From Gammaproteobacteria bacterium (GTDB lineage Bacteria; Pseudomonadota; Gammaproteobacteria; HTCC5015), in contig JANQRI010000006.1 of the NCBI GenBank assembly GCA_028284675.1, positions 1 to 57,924 on the forward strand: DNA of 57,924 nucleotides, read 5' to 3'. Positions within the stretch are counted from its first letter, which is position 1; each line of letters opens with the position of its first letter. Of this stretch, positions 26,463-35,109 are shown piece after piece. The notes beneath the pieces were generated by a model that saw nothing but the letters and a program-made list of their open reading frames with translations, searched no databases and was not told where the DNA came from. The translations under genes and the position numbers were made by a program.

Positions 26463-28508
26463 TTACCCTGTTTCACTTTGCTTATGTCGGTGCTGTATGG
26501 ATCTTATTATAAAACGTGCCGGATGCACCGCATAGCGTAACGCCTCCTCAACAGCACATGGTTCATTTTCCATATAGCCTGCGATAATCTCAGCTGCCAA
26601 AGGTGCCGTAGTCACCCCTCTGGAACCATGTGCAACATTCACATACAGGCCTGGTAAAAAACAGCCGGGGGCAAACTGACTTTTTAACTTACCAGTCCGC
26701 AAACCCTGATATTCCTGTTCAAAATAAGCCATATCCGGAACCGGGCCCACAACCGGCAAATAGTCCGGCGACCGACAGCGAAATCCGACTCTGGCGCCAC
26801 ATATCTCAGGTTTATCGTCATCAGACTGCAATAAGCGATATAGTGACGGTATAGAATCCATTAGCCGTTGCAGGTTTTGCCGGTCATCTTCAACACGAGT
26901 ATTAGAATCACTATCATGCTGGCCGTATGTTGCACCCACTGTATGCTCATTATTATTTATCGGCACGGCCGGCGTCACATAGCCGTCATAGCATATAATT
27001 GTGCGCAAAGCAGTAGAGCTGTGCGTCGCGGAGACCTGACTGGCCTGCCCCCGGATACGCTGTAGGGGCAGATAAGAAAGCTGCTTAAACCGCAGCGCAT
27101 CACCGGCATTTGCAATCACAACAGCATCGGAACAACTGAGCAGATTGCCTGCTTTATCATACACCTCCCATTTTTCATCTTCGCTATAATGCAGGCTTTT
27201 CGCAGCAGCACCGTAGCGAATTGAAATACCGGGATGCCTGTTAAGCAAAAACTCACATACTTTATATGGCTGCACCCAGCCGGAGTCTTTAAAAAACAAA
27301 CCACCCATACTAATCTCAATGCCGGCCAGTGCACTGGCTTGATCTGCATTAACCACCTGAAAAATATCAGCCGGCCAAACACCACAATCAATCAATTGGT
27401 TGTGCCTGTCAGTTTCTTTTTCATCATGCGCAAGCTGCAGCATTCCGCATTGACGCCAAGCATCACAACCCTGCAACAATTGCGGCAGGCGGGTCACTGA
27501 ATATAAATAACCATGCCGATAAAAACGATACTCAAGACCATCATATGCACTGAACTTGCTGAAAATAACACTGGCCGTATCAGCCGCCTCTGCCGGTTTT
27601 ATAGCGGAATTTTTTTCAAGAATATTAACTTTCCAGCCTCTTCGGGCAAGACTGTCCGCAGTAAACATACCCGCCAAACCGGCACCAATTACCGTCACTG
27701 TGCGACCGGCCAGATGACAGCCGCTATCAATAAACCAGGGTTTTGCCTCAACAGAATACTGTACTGTTTGTGCGCTGCCACGATAAAAACCGCCAAGCGC
27801 TTCCCGCTTTTCACCAAAGCCCGGGCGTTTTATTACATCAAAACCTGCACTTTTTAAACCGCGCCTAACACTCCCAGCCACGGTAAAAGTCCCGAAACTG
27901 CCTCCCTCCTTTGTATTTTCACCTACTTTTTGCAGCGCATCCGGAGCCCACATATCAGCATTACGCGCAGGCGCAAAACCATCCAAAAACCAGGCATCAG
28001 CCTGTATCCGGATATTGTTTAACCATTTAAAAATATCGGCAAATGCCAAAGTTAAGCACACGCGACCGTCAAATAAAACCAAACGATGCAAGCCGGGCAC
28101 CAGTGGCGGATACACCCGGATCAACTCCTTGGTATATTCGGATAGCTGCGGGAACATGCTTAAAGATTTTTGCAGATCTGATACCATTAACGGGTATTTT
28201 TCAACCGTATAGTAATGCAAAATCTGCTCAGGCTGACTGAGCTCGGACCATAAACGGCAAGCCGATAGAAAATTCAAACCGGCGCCAAACCCGGTTTCAC
28301 CGATTACAAAGTGCTTAGCTGCCAAGTCGACCCAGCGCTCGGCCAGACGGTTACCGTTTAAAAACACATACTCGGTTTCGCGCAGACCATCAGCCACTGA
28401 AAAATAAATATCATCAAACTGCGCCGAATATGGGACACCGTTCCGCCACGTTATCGCAGCTGCCTGTAGTGGAGTCAACTTCCCGGAGCTATCAACCATC
28501 AATAGCAT
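26463..28508 (-). CDS. mnmC: Bifunctional tRNA wobble-uridine modification protein MnmC
   Basis: 681 residues, the usual length. It completes 5-methylaminomethyl-2-thiouridine at tRNA position 34. The N-terminal half (1-240) is the methyltransferase: FDDIYFS, IGETGFGAGLNFL and WFLDGFAPARNADMW. The C-terminal half (~265-650) is the FAD-dependent oxidoreductase: VTVIGAGLAGMFTADSLARRG (dinucleotide fold) and the late GSRGVTTAPLAAE segment. Start ATG 28508; a second ATG nine bases on is possible. It leads the mnmC-ung-DUF1461 unit and is divergent from aroK. Confidence 0.96.
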   Translation of the reverse strand: MLLMVDSSGKLTPLQAAAITWRNGVPYSAQFDDIYFSVADGLRETEYVFLNGNRLAERWVDLAAKHFVIGETGFGAGLNFLSACRLWSELSQPEQILHYYTVEKYPLMVSDLQKSLSMFPQLSEYTKELIRVYPPLVPGLHRLVLFDGRVCLTLAFADIFKWLNNIRIQADAWFLDGFAPARNADMWAPDALQKVGENTKEGGSFGTFTVAGSVRRGLKSAGFDVIKRPGFGEKREALGGFYRGSAQTVQYSVEAKPWFIDSGCHLAGRTVTVIGAGLAGMFTADSLARRGWKVNILEKNSAIKPAEAADTASVIFSKFSAYDGLEYRFYRHGYLYSVTRLPQLLQGCDAWRQCGMLQLAHDEKETDRHNQLIDCGVWPADIFQVVNADQASALAGIEISMGGLFFKDSGWVQPYKVCEFLLNRHPGISIRYGAAAKSLHYSEDEKWEVYDKAGNLLSCSDAVVIANAGDALRFKQLSYLPLQRIRGQASQVSATHSSTALRTIICYDGYVTPAVPINNNEHTVGATYGQHDSDSNTRVEDDRQNLQRLMDSIPSLYRLLQSDDDKPEICGARVGFRCRSPDYLPVVGPVPDMAYFEQEYQGLRTGKLKSQFAPGCFLPGLYVNVAHGSRGVTTAPLAAEIIAGYMENEPCAVEEALRYAVHPARFIIRSIQHRHKQSETG

Positions 28509-28687
28509 ACCGGTGCTTATTGCAGAAACACATGGCCTTGATGTTTATTATATTAAACAAATTACTGGAACCTATCTCAAAATTACTACGATGGAGTATA
28601 CTGCGGTATTATCGCATACTATTGATTCATTATTCGCAACCACTTTAACGGTGCAATAGAAAGAGTATCTGCTCACTTTTTATTACT

Positions 28688-29206
28688 ATGGAACATTTGA
28701 ATATTATTCTGACCGGATTTATGGGTACCGGCAAAAGCACTTTAGGCAAAATACTTGCCCGGCGACTTGACCGTGAGTTTGTCGATACCGATACCCTGAT
28801 AGAATCCCGTACCGGCCTTACTATCCCGCAGATATTTGCCGAACAGGGCGAGCAGGCTTTCCGGCAACTTGAGTCTTCGGTTGCCCGCGAACTGGCCCAG
28901 CGCGAGAAGCTGGTTATATCCACCGGTGGTGGGTTTATGTTAAACCCAGAAAATCATAAAGCGTTAAACAGCAACAGCGAAATATTCTGCCTGACAGCAA
29001 GCCCCGGGGAAATCATAAAACGCCTGTCCGCAAGCCACTCCAAAACCACCCGCCCGCTACTGGCATCCGATAATCCAGAGAAAAAAATTTTGCAATTATT
29101 AAAAGAACGTGAACCTTGTTACAGGCAGTTTCATCAAATCGATACAAACAGTAACGATCAGGAACAGATTATTACAGAAATTATTGGGCTGCTGAAAAAA
29201 GACTAA
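28688..29206 (+). CDS. aroK: Shikimate kinase
   Basis: 172 residues. It phosphorylates shikimate in aromatic amino acid synthesis. Walker A GFMGTGKS near the N-terminus, FVDTD (shikimate/Mg site), STGGGFML for the substrate-binding Gly-Gly, and KERE near the lid. Oddly, aroB, its common neighbour, is absent; a two-component regulator follows after 42 bases. Confidence 0.93.
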   Translation: MEHLNIILTGFMGTGKSTLGKILARRLDREFVDTDTLIESRTGLTIPQIFAEQGEQAFRQLESSVARELAQREKLVISTGGGFMLNPENHKALNSNSEIFCLTASPGEIIKRLSASHSKTTRPLLASDNPEKKILQLLKEREPCYRQFHQIDTNSNDQEQIITEIIGLLKKD

Positions 29207-29248
29207 AGCCGGTTGCACTCGGCACTCAGTTACTTTCTAATACTGCTT

Positions 29249-29947
29249 ATGAACAACTCCGCCAATAACGCAGCAATTTTGCTGGTCGAGGACCATCGGG
29301 ATCTGGCCGAGACGATTCTCGACTATCTTGAGCACCGTGGATTTATTACTGATTACGCCAGTGACGGCGCTCAGGCACTGGAATTATGCGGCAACAATAA
29401 TTACGATGCGATTATTCTGGATATTTCCATTCCCAAGCTGGACGGTTTTGAAGTATGCGAACAGCTACGCAATAAAGCAAGAATCAATACCCCGGTCATT
29501 ATGTTAACAGCACGTGACCAGCTGGATGACAAATTGACCGGATTTCAAGCCGGTGCTGATGATTATATTGTAAAGCCCTGCGAACTGCCTGAACTGGAAG
29601 CACGCCTGCTGGCCGCTATCCGGCGTAATCGTGGCATTTTGGACCTGAATATTATGCAAGTGCATGATTTGATTTTAAACACCCGCACTTTGCAGGTCAC
29701 CCGTGCCGATAAACCCGTTAAACTGTCGCCGACCTGCCTGCGGATTTTGAAAATTTTACTTCGTGAATCGCCCAATGTCGTCACCCGGGAAGCACTTGAG
29801 CGAGAGCTATGGGGCGACCTTGTACCAGACAGCGACACACTCCGCAGCCATCTTTACAATCTGCGCAAAGCGATCGACAAGCCTTTCTCTGAATCAGTAC
29901 TGCACACAATGCCCGGGCTCGGCTTTAAAATTTGCCCACCTGAATAA
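29249..29947 (+). CDS. OmpR-type response regulator
   Basis: 232 residues from ATG 29249; an upstream ATG at 29213 gives an unlikely hydrophobic extension. Receiver domain with VEDHRD acidic pair, phospho-Asp in IILDISIP and Lys in VKPC; a winged-helix DNA-binding domain (about 135-230) with TCLRILKILL and TLRSHLYNLRKAID. It lies tail to tail with a histidine kinase 10 bases away, and the pair probably acts together even though they are transcribed from opposite strands. Target unknown. Confidence 0.92.
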   Translation: MNNSANNAAILLVEDHRDLAETILDYLEHRGFITDYASDGAQALELCGNNNYDAIILDISIPKLDGFEVCEQLRNKARINTPVIMLTARDQLDDKLTGFQAGADDYIVKPCELPELEARLLAAIRRNRGILDLNIMQVHDLILNTRTLQVTRADKPVKLSPTCLRILKILLRESPNVVTREALERELWGDLVPDSDTLRSHLYNLRKAIDKPFSESVLHTMPGLGFKICPPE

Positions 29948-29957
29948 GATCGGTGAT

Positions 29958-31247
29958 CTATAAAGCATTTGCACCAGTCTTCGGAAAAAGGACCTGCACT
30001 TTAGTGCCTTTACCCAGCTCACTTTCCATTTCAATACGCCAATGAAACCGGTCACATAAGCGTTTCACAATCGCCAGGCCCAACCCGTGACCACGCCGGT
30101 CGGATGTTGCCCGCGCCCGATAAAAAGGCTCAAATATATTTGCCAGATCATCTGCCGACATACCCGGCCCATTGTCTTCGATAGTAACTGTGTTTCCTGC
30201 CAGCGTAATCAACACTTCACCCCGCTCAGTATAATCAACCGCATTGGATAACAGATTATTAAATAATATTGACAATACTTTTTCGGGCGCCTGTATTTCC
30301 AACAAATCATGCTCACTAAGCTTAATTGATATGTTAGCGTTATCGCGATCTGCAATCGTTTCAAGAATTTGCTTGACAAGATCATTCAAAATCACAGACT
30401 GCGCCGGCAGATTCAGCTCCGACTCACGGGCCAATAGCAGCAAGGTCTCAAGTAATGCCTCCATATCATTAACTGTGCGGCGTATGCGTTGCAATGCGGG
30501 TTGCCGTGCTTCCGCACTATTTTCCAATACATCCAGTGAGCCTTTGATTACCGCCAACGGTGTACGCAACTCATGACTGGCATCACGCGTGAAATTCTGC
30601 TCCCGACGAACAAACGCATCAAGCCTGCCGGTAAAACTTTGCAATGCATCAACCAACACTAATACTTCCGAGTCGGCAGCTGCGCGAATTTCGTCCAGAT
30701 CAAGTTTTTTTAAACCATCACTGCCCACATCGAAACGACCAACCGTTTCCGCCAACTGTACAACGGGTGAGATGGCCAGCCGGGACTGACGATAAGCCAG
30801 CCATGCACCTATATAAATCGTAATCAATACGATACTCAAAGGCGCCACACCGAAAAAAAATGTTAAATTTGAAACCTGCTGACCATTAAAAACCAAATAC
30901 AGGGAAAGATCATCACGATCCGAGCGATACACGATAGGCCGGGTATTATCAATTGTTATACGGACATAATCCGACTTTAAGCCACGCAATACTTCCGGAA
31001 CCGCCTGCATACTGTCTCTGGCTGCCAGGTAACCGGTCAGATTACGTGTGTTCGGCAACCCGACATTGGGATTTTGCGCATACAAACCCCAGAAGTGATC
31101 TGCCTCCTCAGCCAATGCCCGCTTCAATAATACATTCTCAACCACTTTGGCACTGGCTAATACACCCAGAAATGTCGCAACACTGATAAATACAGCCTGG
31201 GATACAAAAACCCTGACCAGTTTACTGCGTATACTCAGAGGCCGCAT
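29958..31247 (-). CDS. Sensor histidine kinase
   Basis: 429 residues, inner membrane. Two helices (about 12-32 and 128-148) flank a ~95-residue periplasmic sensor. A linker/HAMP-like region and a dimerisation helix follow, with phospho-acceptor His225 in DASHELRTP; the ATPase domain shows NNLLSNAVDYT, IEDNGPGM and RRGHGLGLAIVKRLC. Likely partner of the adjacent OmpR-type regulator. The ligand cannot be read. Confidence 0.93.
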   Translation of the reverse strand: MRPLSIRSKLVRVFVSQAVFISVATFLGVLASAKVVENVLLKRALAEEADHFWGLYAQNPNVGLPNTRNLTGYLAARDSMQAVPEVLRGLKSDYVRITIDNTRPIVYRSDRDDLSLYLVFNGQQVSNLTFFFGVAPLSIVLITIYIGAWLAYRQSRLAISPVVQLAETVGRFDVGSDGLKKLDLDEIRAAADSEVLVLVDALQSFTGRLDAFVRREQNFTRDASHELRTPLAVIKGSLDVLENSAEARQPALQRIRRTVNDMEALLETLLLLARESELNLPAQSVILNDLVKQILETIADRDNANISIKLSEHDLLEIQAPEKVLSILFNNLLSNAVDYTERGEVLITLAGNTVTIEDNGPGMSADDLANIFEPFYRARATSDRRGHGLGLAIVKRLCDRFHWRIEMESELGKGTKVQVLFPKTGANAL

Positions 31248-31289
31248 GGCGATATTCTATATAATCAAGTATTTGTCTGGCCGGATTAC

Positions 31290-32324
31290 TTAGCGATTCG
31301 CAAACAGATAATGAGCCACCATCCATTCACTCCCCTGCCGATAGCCAAACAGCTCTGCACAAGCCATAAAAAATATTCGCCAGCGCTGTAACCAACGATC
31401 CGCCTTTGTATCGCTACCATAAGTCTCTCGAAACACATCCAGTATCGTGACTTTATTGCGATCTGTTTTCTGCAGCCATGCTTCGAGGGTTTTTTGATAA
31501 TGCGTACCACTGATTATCCAGCGCTGCTGTAAACGTAACTTCTCCTGAAAGTGCAGCAGTGTATCCGCAGCCGGCATCAGGCCTCCGGTAAAAAAATACC
31601 TGCCCATCCAGTCATTGGCACCATCCGTTTCAAACGGATACATTAGATAACGATGACAAAAGATATGGACAAACAACTTTCCTTCGGGCTTCAACCAGCC
31701 GGAAATACGTTGCATTAACTGCTCGTAGTTACGCATGTGTTCAAACATCTCAACCGAAACAACCCGGTCAAAACGTTGCTCAATATCGAAATCATTCATA
31801 TCGCAGGTTATAACCCGAATATTTCCGAGCCCACGCCGCTGTGCGGTCGACTCAATAAATGAACGTTGGGTATTCGAATTTGATACTGCAACAATATTAC
31901 TGCCAGGATATTTACTTGCCATCCAAAGGCTGAGAGACCCCCAACCGCAGCCCAGCTCCAAAACCTGCTGACCATTTTGCAACTCTGCGCGCTCACAGCT
32001 TAAGGTCAGCATCGCCTCCTCCGCAGCACCCAGGTCGGTAACACCTTCAGGCCAATAACATGAGCTGTATTTCAGATGCTCACCCAAAGACTGCAGATAA
32101 AATTTGCTTGGCACCTCATAATGTTGCTCATTCGCCTTTTCTGTCGCCAATGCGATCGGACTTTGACGCAACTCTGCAAGCAGGTTGTGAAACCGTTGTT
32201 GCTGCTTTTGCAAATCACCATAACGGTGCTCTTCGTGCAAGCGTTGCCTAAGTAAACGCTTTATGCCCAGACGAATCAGGCAGTCAGGCAATACTGCCCG
32301 CTCTGCCAGCTCAAGCGTGTTCAA
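31290..32324 (-). CDS. SAM-dependent methyltransferase of the cyclopropane-fatty-acid synthase family
   Basis: 344 residues. SAM motif VLELGCGWGSLSLWMA, then VAVSNSNTQRSFIE, VSVEMFEHMRNYEQL and WMGRYFFTGGLMPA, all of the CFA-synthase/coclaurine-methyltransferase branch, which lacks the ~100-residue N-terminal domain of classical Cfa. It may methylate or cyclopropanate membrane lipid acyl chains, but a small-molecule substrate is possible. The start overlaps the stop of the DUF1295 gene by four bases (ATGA), so the two are translationally coupled. Confidence 0.9.
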   Translation of the reverse strand: MNTLELAERAVLPDCLIRLGIKRLLRQRLHEEHRYGDLQKQQQRFHNLLAELRQSPIALATEKANEQHYEVPSKFYLQSLGEHLKYSSCYWPEGVTDLGAAEEAMLTLSCERAELQNGQQVLELGCGWGSLSLWMASKYPGSNIVAVSNSNTQRSFIESTAQRRGLGNIRVITCDMNDFDIEQRFDRVVSVEMFEHMRNYEQLMQRISGWLKPEGKLFVHIFCHRYLMYPFETDGANDWMGRYFFTGGLMPAADTLLHFQEKLRLQQRWIISGTHYQKTLEAWLQKTDRNKVTILDVFRETYGSDTKADRWLQRWRIFFMACAELFGYRQGSEWMVAHYLFANR

Positions 32325-33094
32325 ACTCGCGGCCTCCAGGGTATAAAAGCACTGGTTGTGCGTTGATACTGAATATAGTCATCACCTCTAGTACGTACTG
32401 CCTGGCGCTCGGTATACGGGATACCGGTAATGTAGTACAGGAAAAAGAACATTGCCATCGGTGCAAACCAGACATATATACCATATGGCGCACCCAATGC
32501 CAGCAAAGGATATGCAAACCAATGCAACCATTCAAAAAAATAATTCGGATGTCGCGAATAACGCCATAGACCAACCCGGCAGGTCTTACCGCGATTTTTC
32601 GGATCATCCCTGAATTTGGCCAGTTGGCGGTCAGCAATTGCCTCACCAAAAAACGCAATGACTATAATTCCTAACGCAAGGCATACTGAAGCTGAAAAAC
32701 CTGCTGTTGGATTTTGCGCAATCACCCACATAGGCAACGCAAATATCCAGGCTGCCAATGCCTGCCCGAGAAAAAACACAAAGTGAAAAAAATTGATTCC
32801 GGTAGCACTATAATGCTCGCGAATAGCACGGTAGCGCCCGTCCTCCTCTTCCCGCAACACCCGCAACAAAACATGGGTTCCCAAACGTGCAAACCACAAA
32901 CCCGCGATTATTCCGACCAGCAATCGGGGCAACAATGCACCCTCACCTGCGACTGCATAAAAAACCGCAGACAGACCAACCCCATAAGACCAGATTACAT
33001 CAGCTATGCCGGCATTTTTGCTGTAAACCTGCCAGATCCAGCCAAGCATAACCGCAACAATAAGCAACAGCCCGGAGATCAACAATTCGTTCAT
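32321..33094 (-). CDS. DUF1295 membrane protein (steroid-reductase/isoprenyl-methyltransferase fold)
   Basis: 257 residues from the ATG at 33094, chosen because it overlaps the previous stop as ATGA; the longer frame is unlikely. Six or so membrane helices; the signature part is GLWRYSRHPNYFFEWLHWFAYPL, shared with the ICMT/steroid 5-alpha-reductase group, so NADPH or SAM use is possible. DUF1295 genes commonly neighbour CFA-type methyltransferases, suggesting a role in modifying membrane lipids. Middle gene of a three-gene unit. Confidence 0.88.
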   Translation of the reverse strand: MNELLISGLLLIVAVMLGWIWQVYSKNAGIADVIWSYGVGLSAVFYAVAGEGALLPRLLVGIIAGLWFARLGTHVLLRVLREEEDGRYRAIREHYSATGINFFHFVFFLGQALAAWIFALPMWVIAQNPTAGFSASVCLALGIIVIAFFGEAIADRQLAKFRDDPKNRGKTCRVGLWRYSRHPNYFFEWLHWFAYPLLALGAPYGIYVWFAPMAMFFFLYYITGIPYTERQAVRTRGDDYIQYQRTTSAFIPWRPRV

Positions 33095-33654
33095 GATTTT
33101 TGTAACACCGCTAATGGTGAAAACACACTGTTGCCTGTGAACCAATGCGCTGCCAACCACACCAGTACCGGCATTAATAGTGCCCAACTCAAACCAAATG
33201 CCAGAATTGGCGTAATCAGATCAGGCATCAATTCAGCCGCCCCCAGTCTGGATCCGGCCAGATAAGACAGCGGGCTTGCGAAAGCGGAGAATAGACCTGC
33301 CAGCCAGGGTCGCGGCTTTAACCACGAGAGTGAGTGATTCAGGGTTAATGCCAACCCTAACCACAGAAGAATAATCCACAGAGGTGCAACATTATCGAAT
33401 GGAATCGCAGTCTGATACCTGATCAATCCCAGATTTATCCAAAGCGAATCCAGCAATATACCGACCAGACCACACACTGCCAGCAATTTCAGGTCACCTT
33501 TTACTCTATTCATCGGCAGAAATTGCCAAACACACATGCCGGTAAAGACCAAAATGCCCGGCCATAAAAGACCGCGCGCCGCACCTAAAATACACGCCAA
33601 CCAAAGCATTTGAAACAATGCGAAGTTCACGAATTTACGCTGCCAATTGCTCAT
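33091..33654 (-). CDS. DUF2878 membrane protein
   Basis: 187 residues with five or six hydrophobic segments and little else; the N-terminal NFALFQMLWLACILGA and DSLWINLGLI segments suit the DUF2878 family. A good AAAGGA lies nine bases before the ATG. First gene of the unit with DUF1295 and the CFA-type methyltransferase. Function unknown. Confidence 0.8.
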   Translation of the reverse strand: MSNWQRKFVNFALFQMLWLACILGAARGLLWPGILVFTGMCVWQFLPMNRVKGDLKLLAVCGLVGILLDSLWINLGLIRYQTAIPFDNVAPLWIILLWLGLALTLNHSLSWLKPRPWLAGLFSAFASPLSYLAGSRLGAAELMPDLITPILAFGLSWALLMPVLVWLAAHWFTGNSVFSPLAVLQKS

Positions 33655-33966
33655 ATAAATCCTTTATGTCGAACGAATCATGCGATCGACGGTTGTATTG
33701 AAAAGAAGCACCCGGAGCACAAACTGCTGTGCCCACTAATGCCATTACTTTTCAATCTATCGGAATAAATCAAGACCTCTTAAGCCTTAGCTTGCATTAT
33801 CGCGGCATCCATGTGAAATTCCCGTGAAGCATGTATTCCAAAATGGCGCATAATGCCCCATGAACCTCAGCCGTGCGGCATTATGAGGCAAATTACAACC
33901 GTTCACAAAGCCTTCACAACTGCAACTCTATACTTTAAGGACAATAAAGCCGTGATTATATACAGA
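33655..33966. promoter_or_regulatory. Divergent control region of the lipid cluster
   Basis: 312 bases between two divergent units. It contains the inverted repeat at 33849-33885 and a small GCACA/TGTGC dyad near 33720. Genes of both units (CFA-type methyltransferase, DUF1295, DUF2878, SnoaL lipoprotein, chalcone isomerase-like) are frequently grouped, so joint control from here is likely. No sequence resembling the known ECF/ChrR promoter was found. Confidence 0.5.
33849..33885. promoter_or_regulatory. Perfect 9-base inverted repeat
   Basis: CATAATGCC (33849-33857) and GGCATTATG (33877-33885) separated by 19 bases, 82 bases upstream of the SnoaL-type gene. No T-run follows, so it is more likely an operator pair or leader hairpin than a terminator. 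Confidence 0.45.
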
Positions 33967-34539
33967 ATGAGTCAAAATCGAAAAATCGCACAAATCCTGC
34001 TGATTATGCTTGTCTTTACCTACGGTTGTGCCGGTAAGCACGGAACCGAACAAACAGATTATGTTGCCGGATACCTGAATGCGATACAGAATATCGACGG
34101 AGTCGAAGCAAATCATAATGAACGCTTTACGGCACTTGCCCGGGCTTTCTCGAATTTAAAACAACCCGGGCTAAAAGAAATTCTGGAATCAGCATATGCC
34201 GAGGAGTTGTATTTTAATGACACAATTCATACACACTCTCAGCGGGATGAACTGATCAAATACCTGCTCGAATCAGCAGCCAAAGCAGAATTGGTTGAAG
34301 TCGAAATACAAGACATTGCGACCAGCGGCAACAATTATTATTTACGGTGGGTTATGGTCATGCGCTTTGAGGCAGCCGGCAAAGCGGTGGAATCAAAATC
34401 CATCGGCATATCACATATCAGATTAAATGCCGACCAAAAAATTGTGCTGCACCAGGACTACTGGGACAGCTCACAGGGGCTGTATCAGCACCTGCCGGTT
34501 GTAGGTTATCTGATAAACCGCGTTAGAGCAAAACTGTAA
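33967..34539 (+). CDS. SnoaL/NTF2-like lipoprotein
   Basis: 190 residues from ATG 33967, since the 38 codons before it do not look like a signal peptide. Lipoprotein signal with VFTYGC lipobox (Cys at about 21). The mature domain suits the NTF2-like fold (LARAFSNLKQPGLKEI, ELYFNDTIHTHSQRDELIKYL, WVMVMRFEA, HQDYWDSSQG), seen in the nuclear transport factor 2/SnoaL superfamily. It is followed after 15 bases by the chalcone isomerase-like gene and divergent from the lipid genes, a known association. Confidence 0.8.
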   Translation: MSQNRKIAQILLIMLVFTYGCAGKHGTEQTDYVAGYLNAIQNIDGVEANHNERFTALARAFSNLKQPGLKEILESAYAEELYFNDTIHTHSQRDELIKYLLESAAKAELVEVEIQDIATSGNNYYLRWVMVMRFEAAGKAVESKSIGISHIRLNADQKIVLHQDYWDSSQGLYQHLPVVGYLINRVRAKL

Positions 34540-34554
34540 CAGGAGAAAGCACCC

Positions 34555-35109
34555 ATGGGTAATAAACTACGCCTTCTTATAATGATTTTTCTAGTCGGCC
34601 CGTTAAGCACAGCATACGCTCTGCCACCATCAGCCTTACCGGAAAACATCAACATAGAAAACACCAGCCTGCAGCGTTGCTCCATTGCCCCGGTCAAAGC
34701 TCTAAAATTTATAAAGGTCGGTTATGCATCTTTGTATGTTAATGATTGTGATGTGCTCACCTCAGGGCTGGAATCAAATCTCAAACAGCTTTCATTCGAA
34801 TACTACAAAGCCATACCCGGCGATGCTTTTGGTAAAGCAGCAACCAACTTTTTAGTAAAAAACCTGCCACCCGAAATATTCGACCAGCTGGAAGCTAAAA
34901 TCACGGAATTCAACGCAGCTTACAAGGATATAGATAAAGGCGACCGCTATGACTTACGCCGTATTCCGGGCAAAGGAATCAGCCTGTATCTGAACGGCGA
35001 ACTGCTATCCACTGAAACAGATGAAGCTTTTGCAGATGCCTATTTTAAAATTTGGTTTGGCGAGCGGCCATTCAATAAAAAACTAAAATCACGACTGCTC
35101 AGCGGTTAA
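34555..35109 (+). CDS. Chalcone isomerase-like secreted protein
   Basis: 184 residues. AGGAG precedes the ATG by nine bases. Signal peptide at 1-21 (cleavage near AYA/LPP). The mature region has the chalcone-isomerase-like fold segments KFIKVGYASLYVNDC, LSFEYYKAIPGDAF and GISLYLNGELL..ETDEAFADAYFKIWFGE. Bacterial members are not flavonoid enzymes and probably bind fatty-acid-like ligands. Its stop overlaps that of the convergent EAL gene by sharing three bases. Confidence 0.82.
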   Translation: MGNKLRLLIMIFLVGPLSTAYALPPSALPENINIENTSLQRCSIAPVKALKFIKVGYASLYVNDCDVLTSGLESNLKQLSFEYYKAIPGDAFGKAATNFLVKNLPPEIFDQLEAKITEFNAAYKDIDKGDRYDLRRIPGKGISLYLNGELLSTETDEAFADAYFKIWFGERPFNKKLKSRLLSG

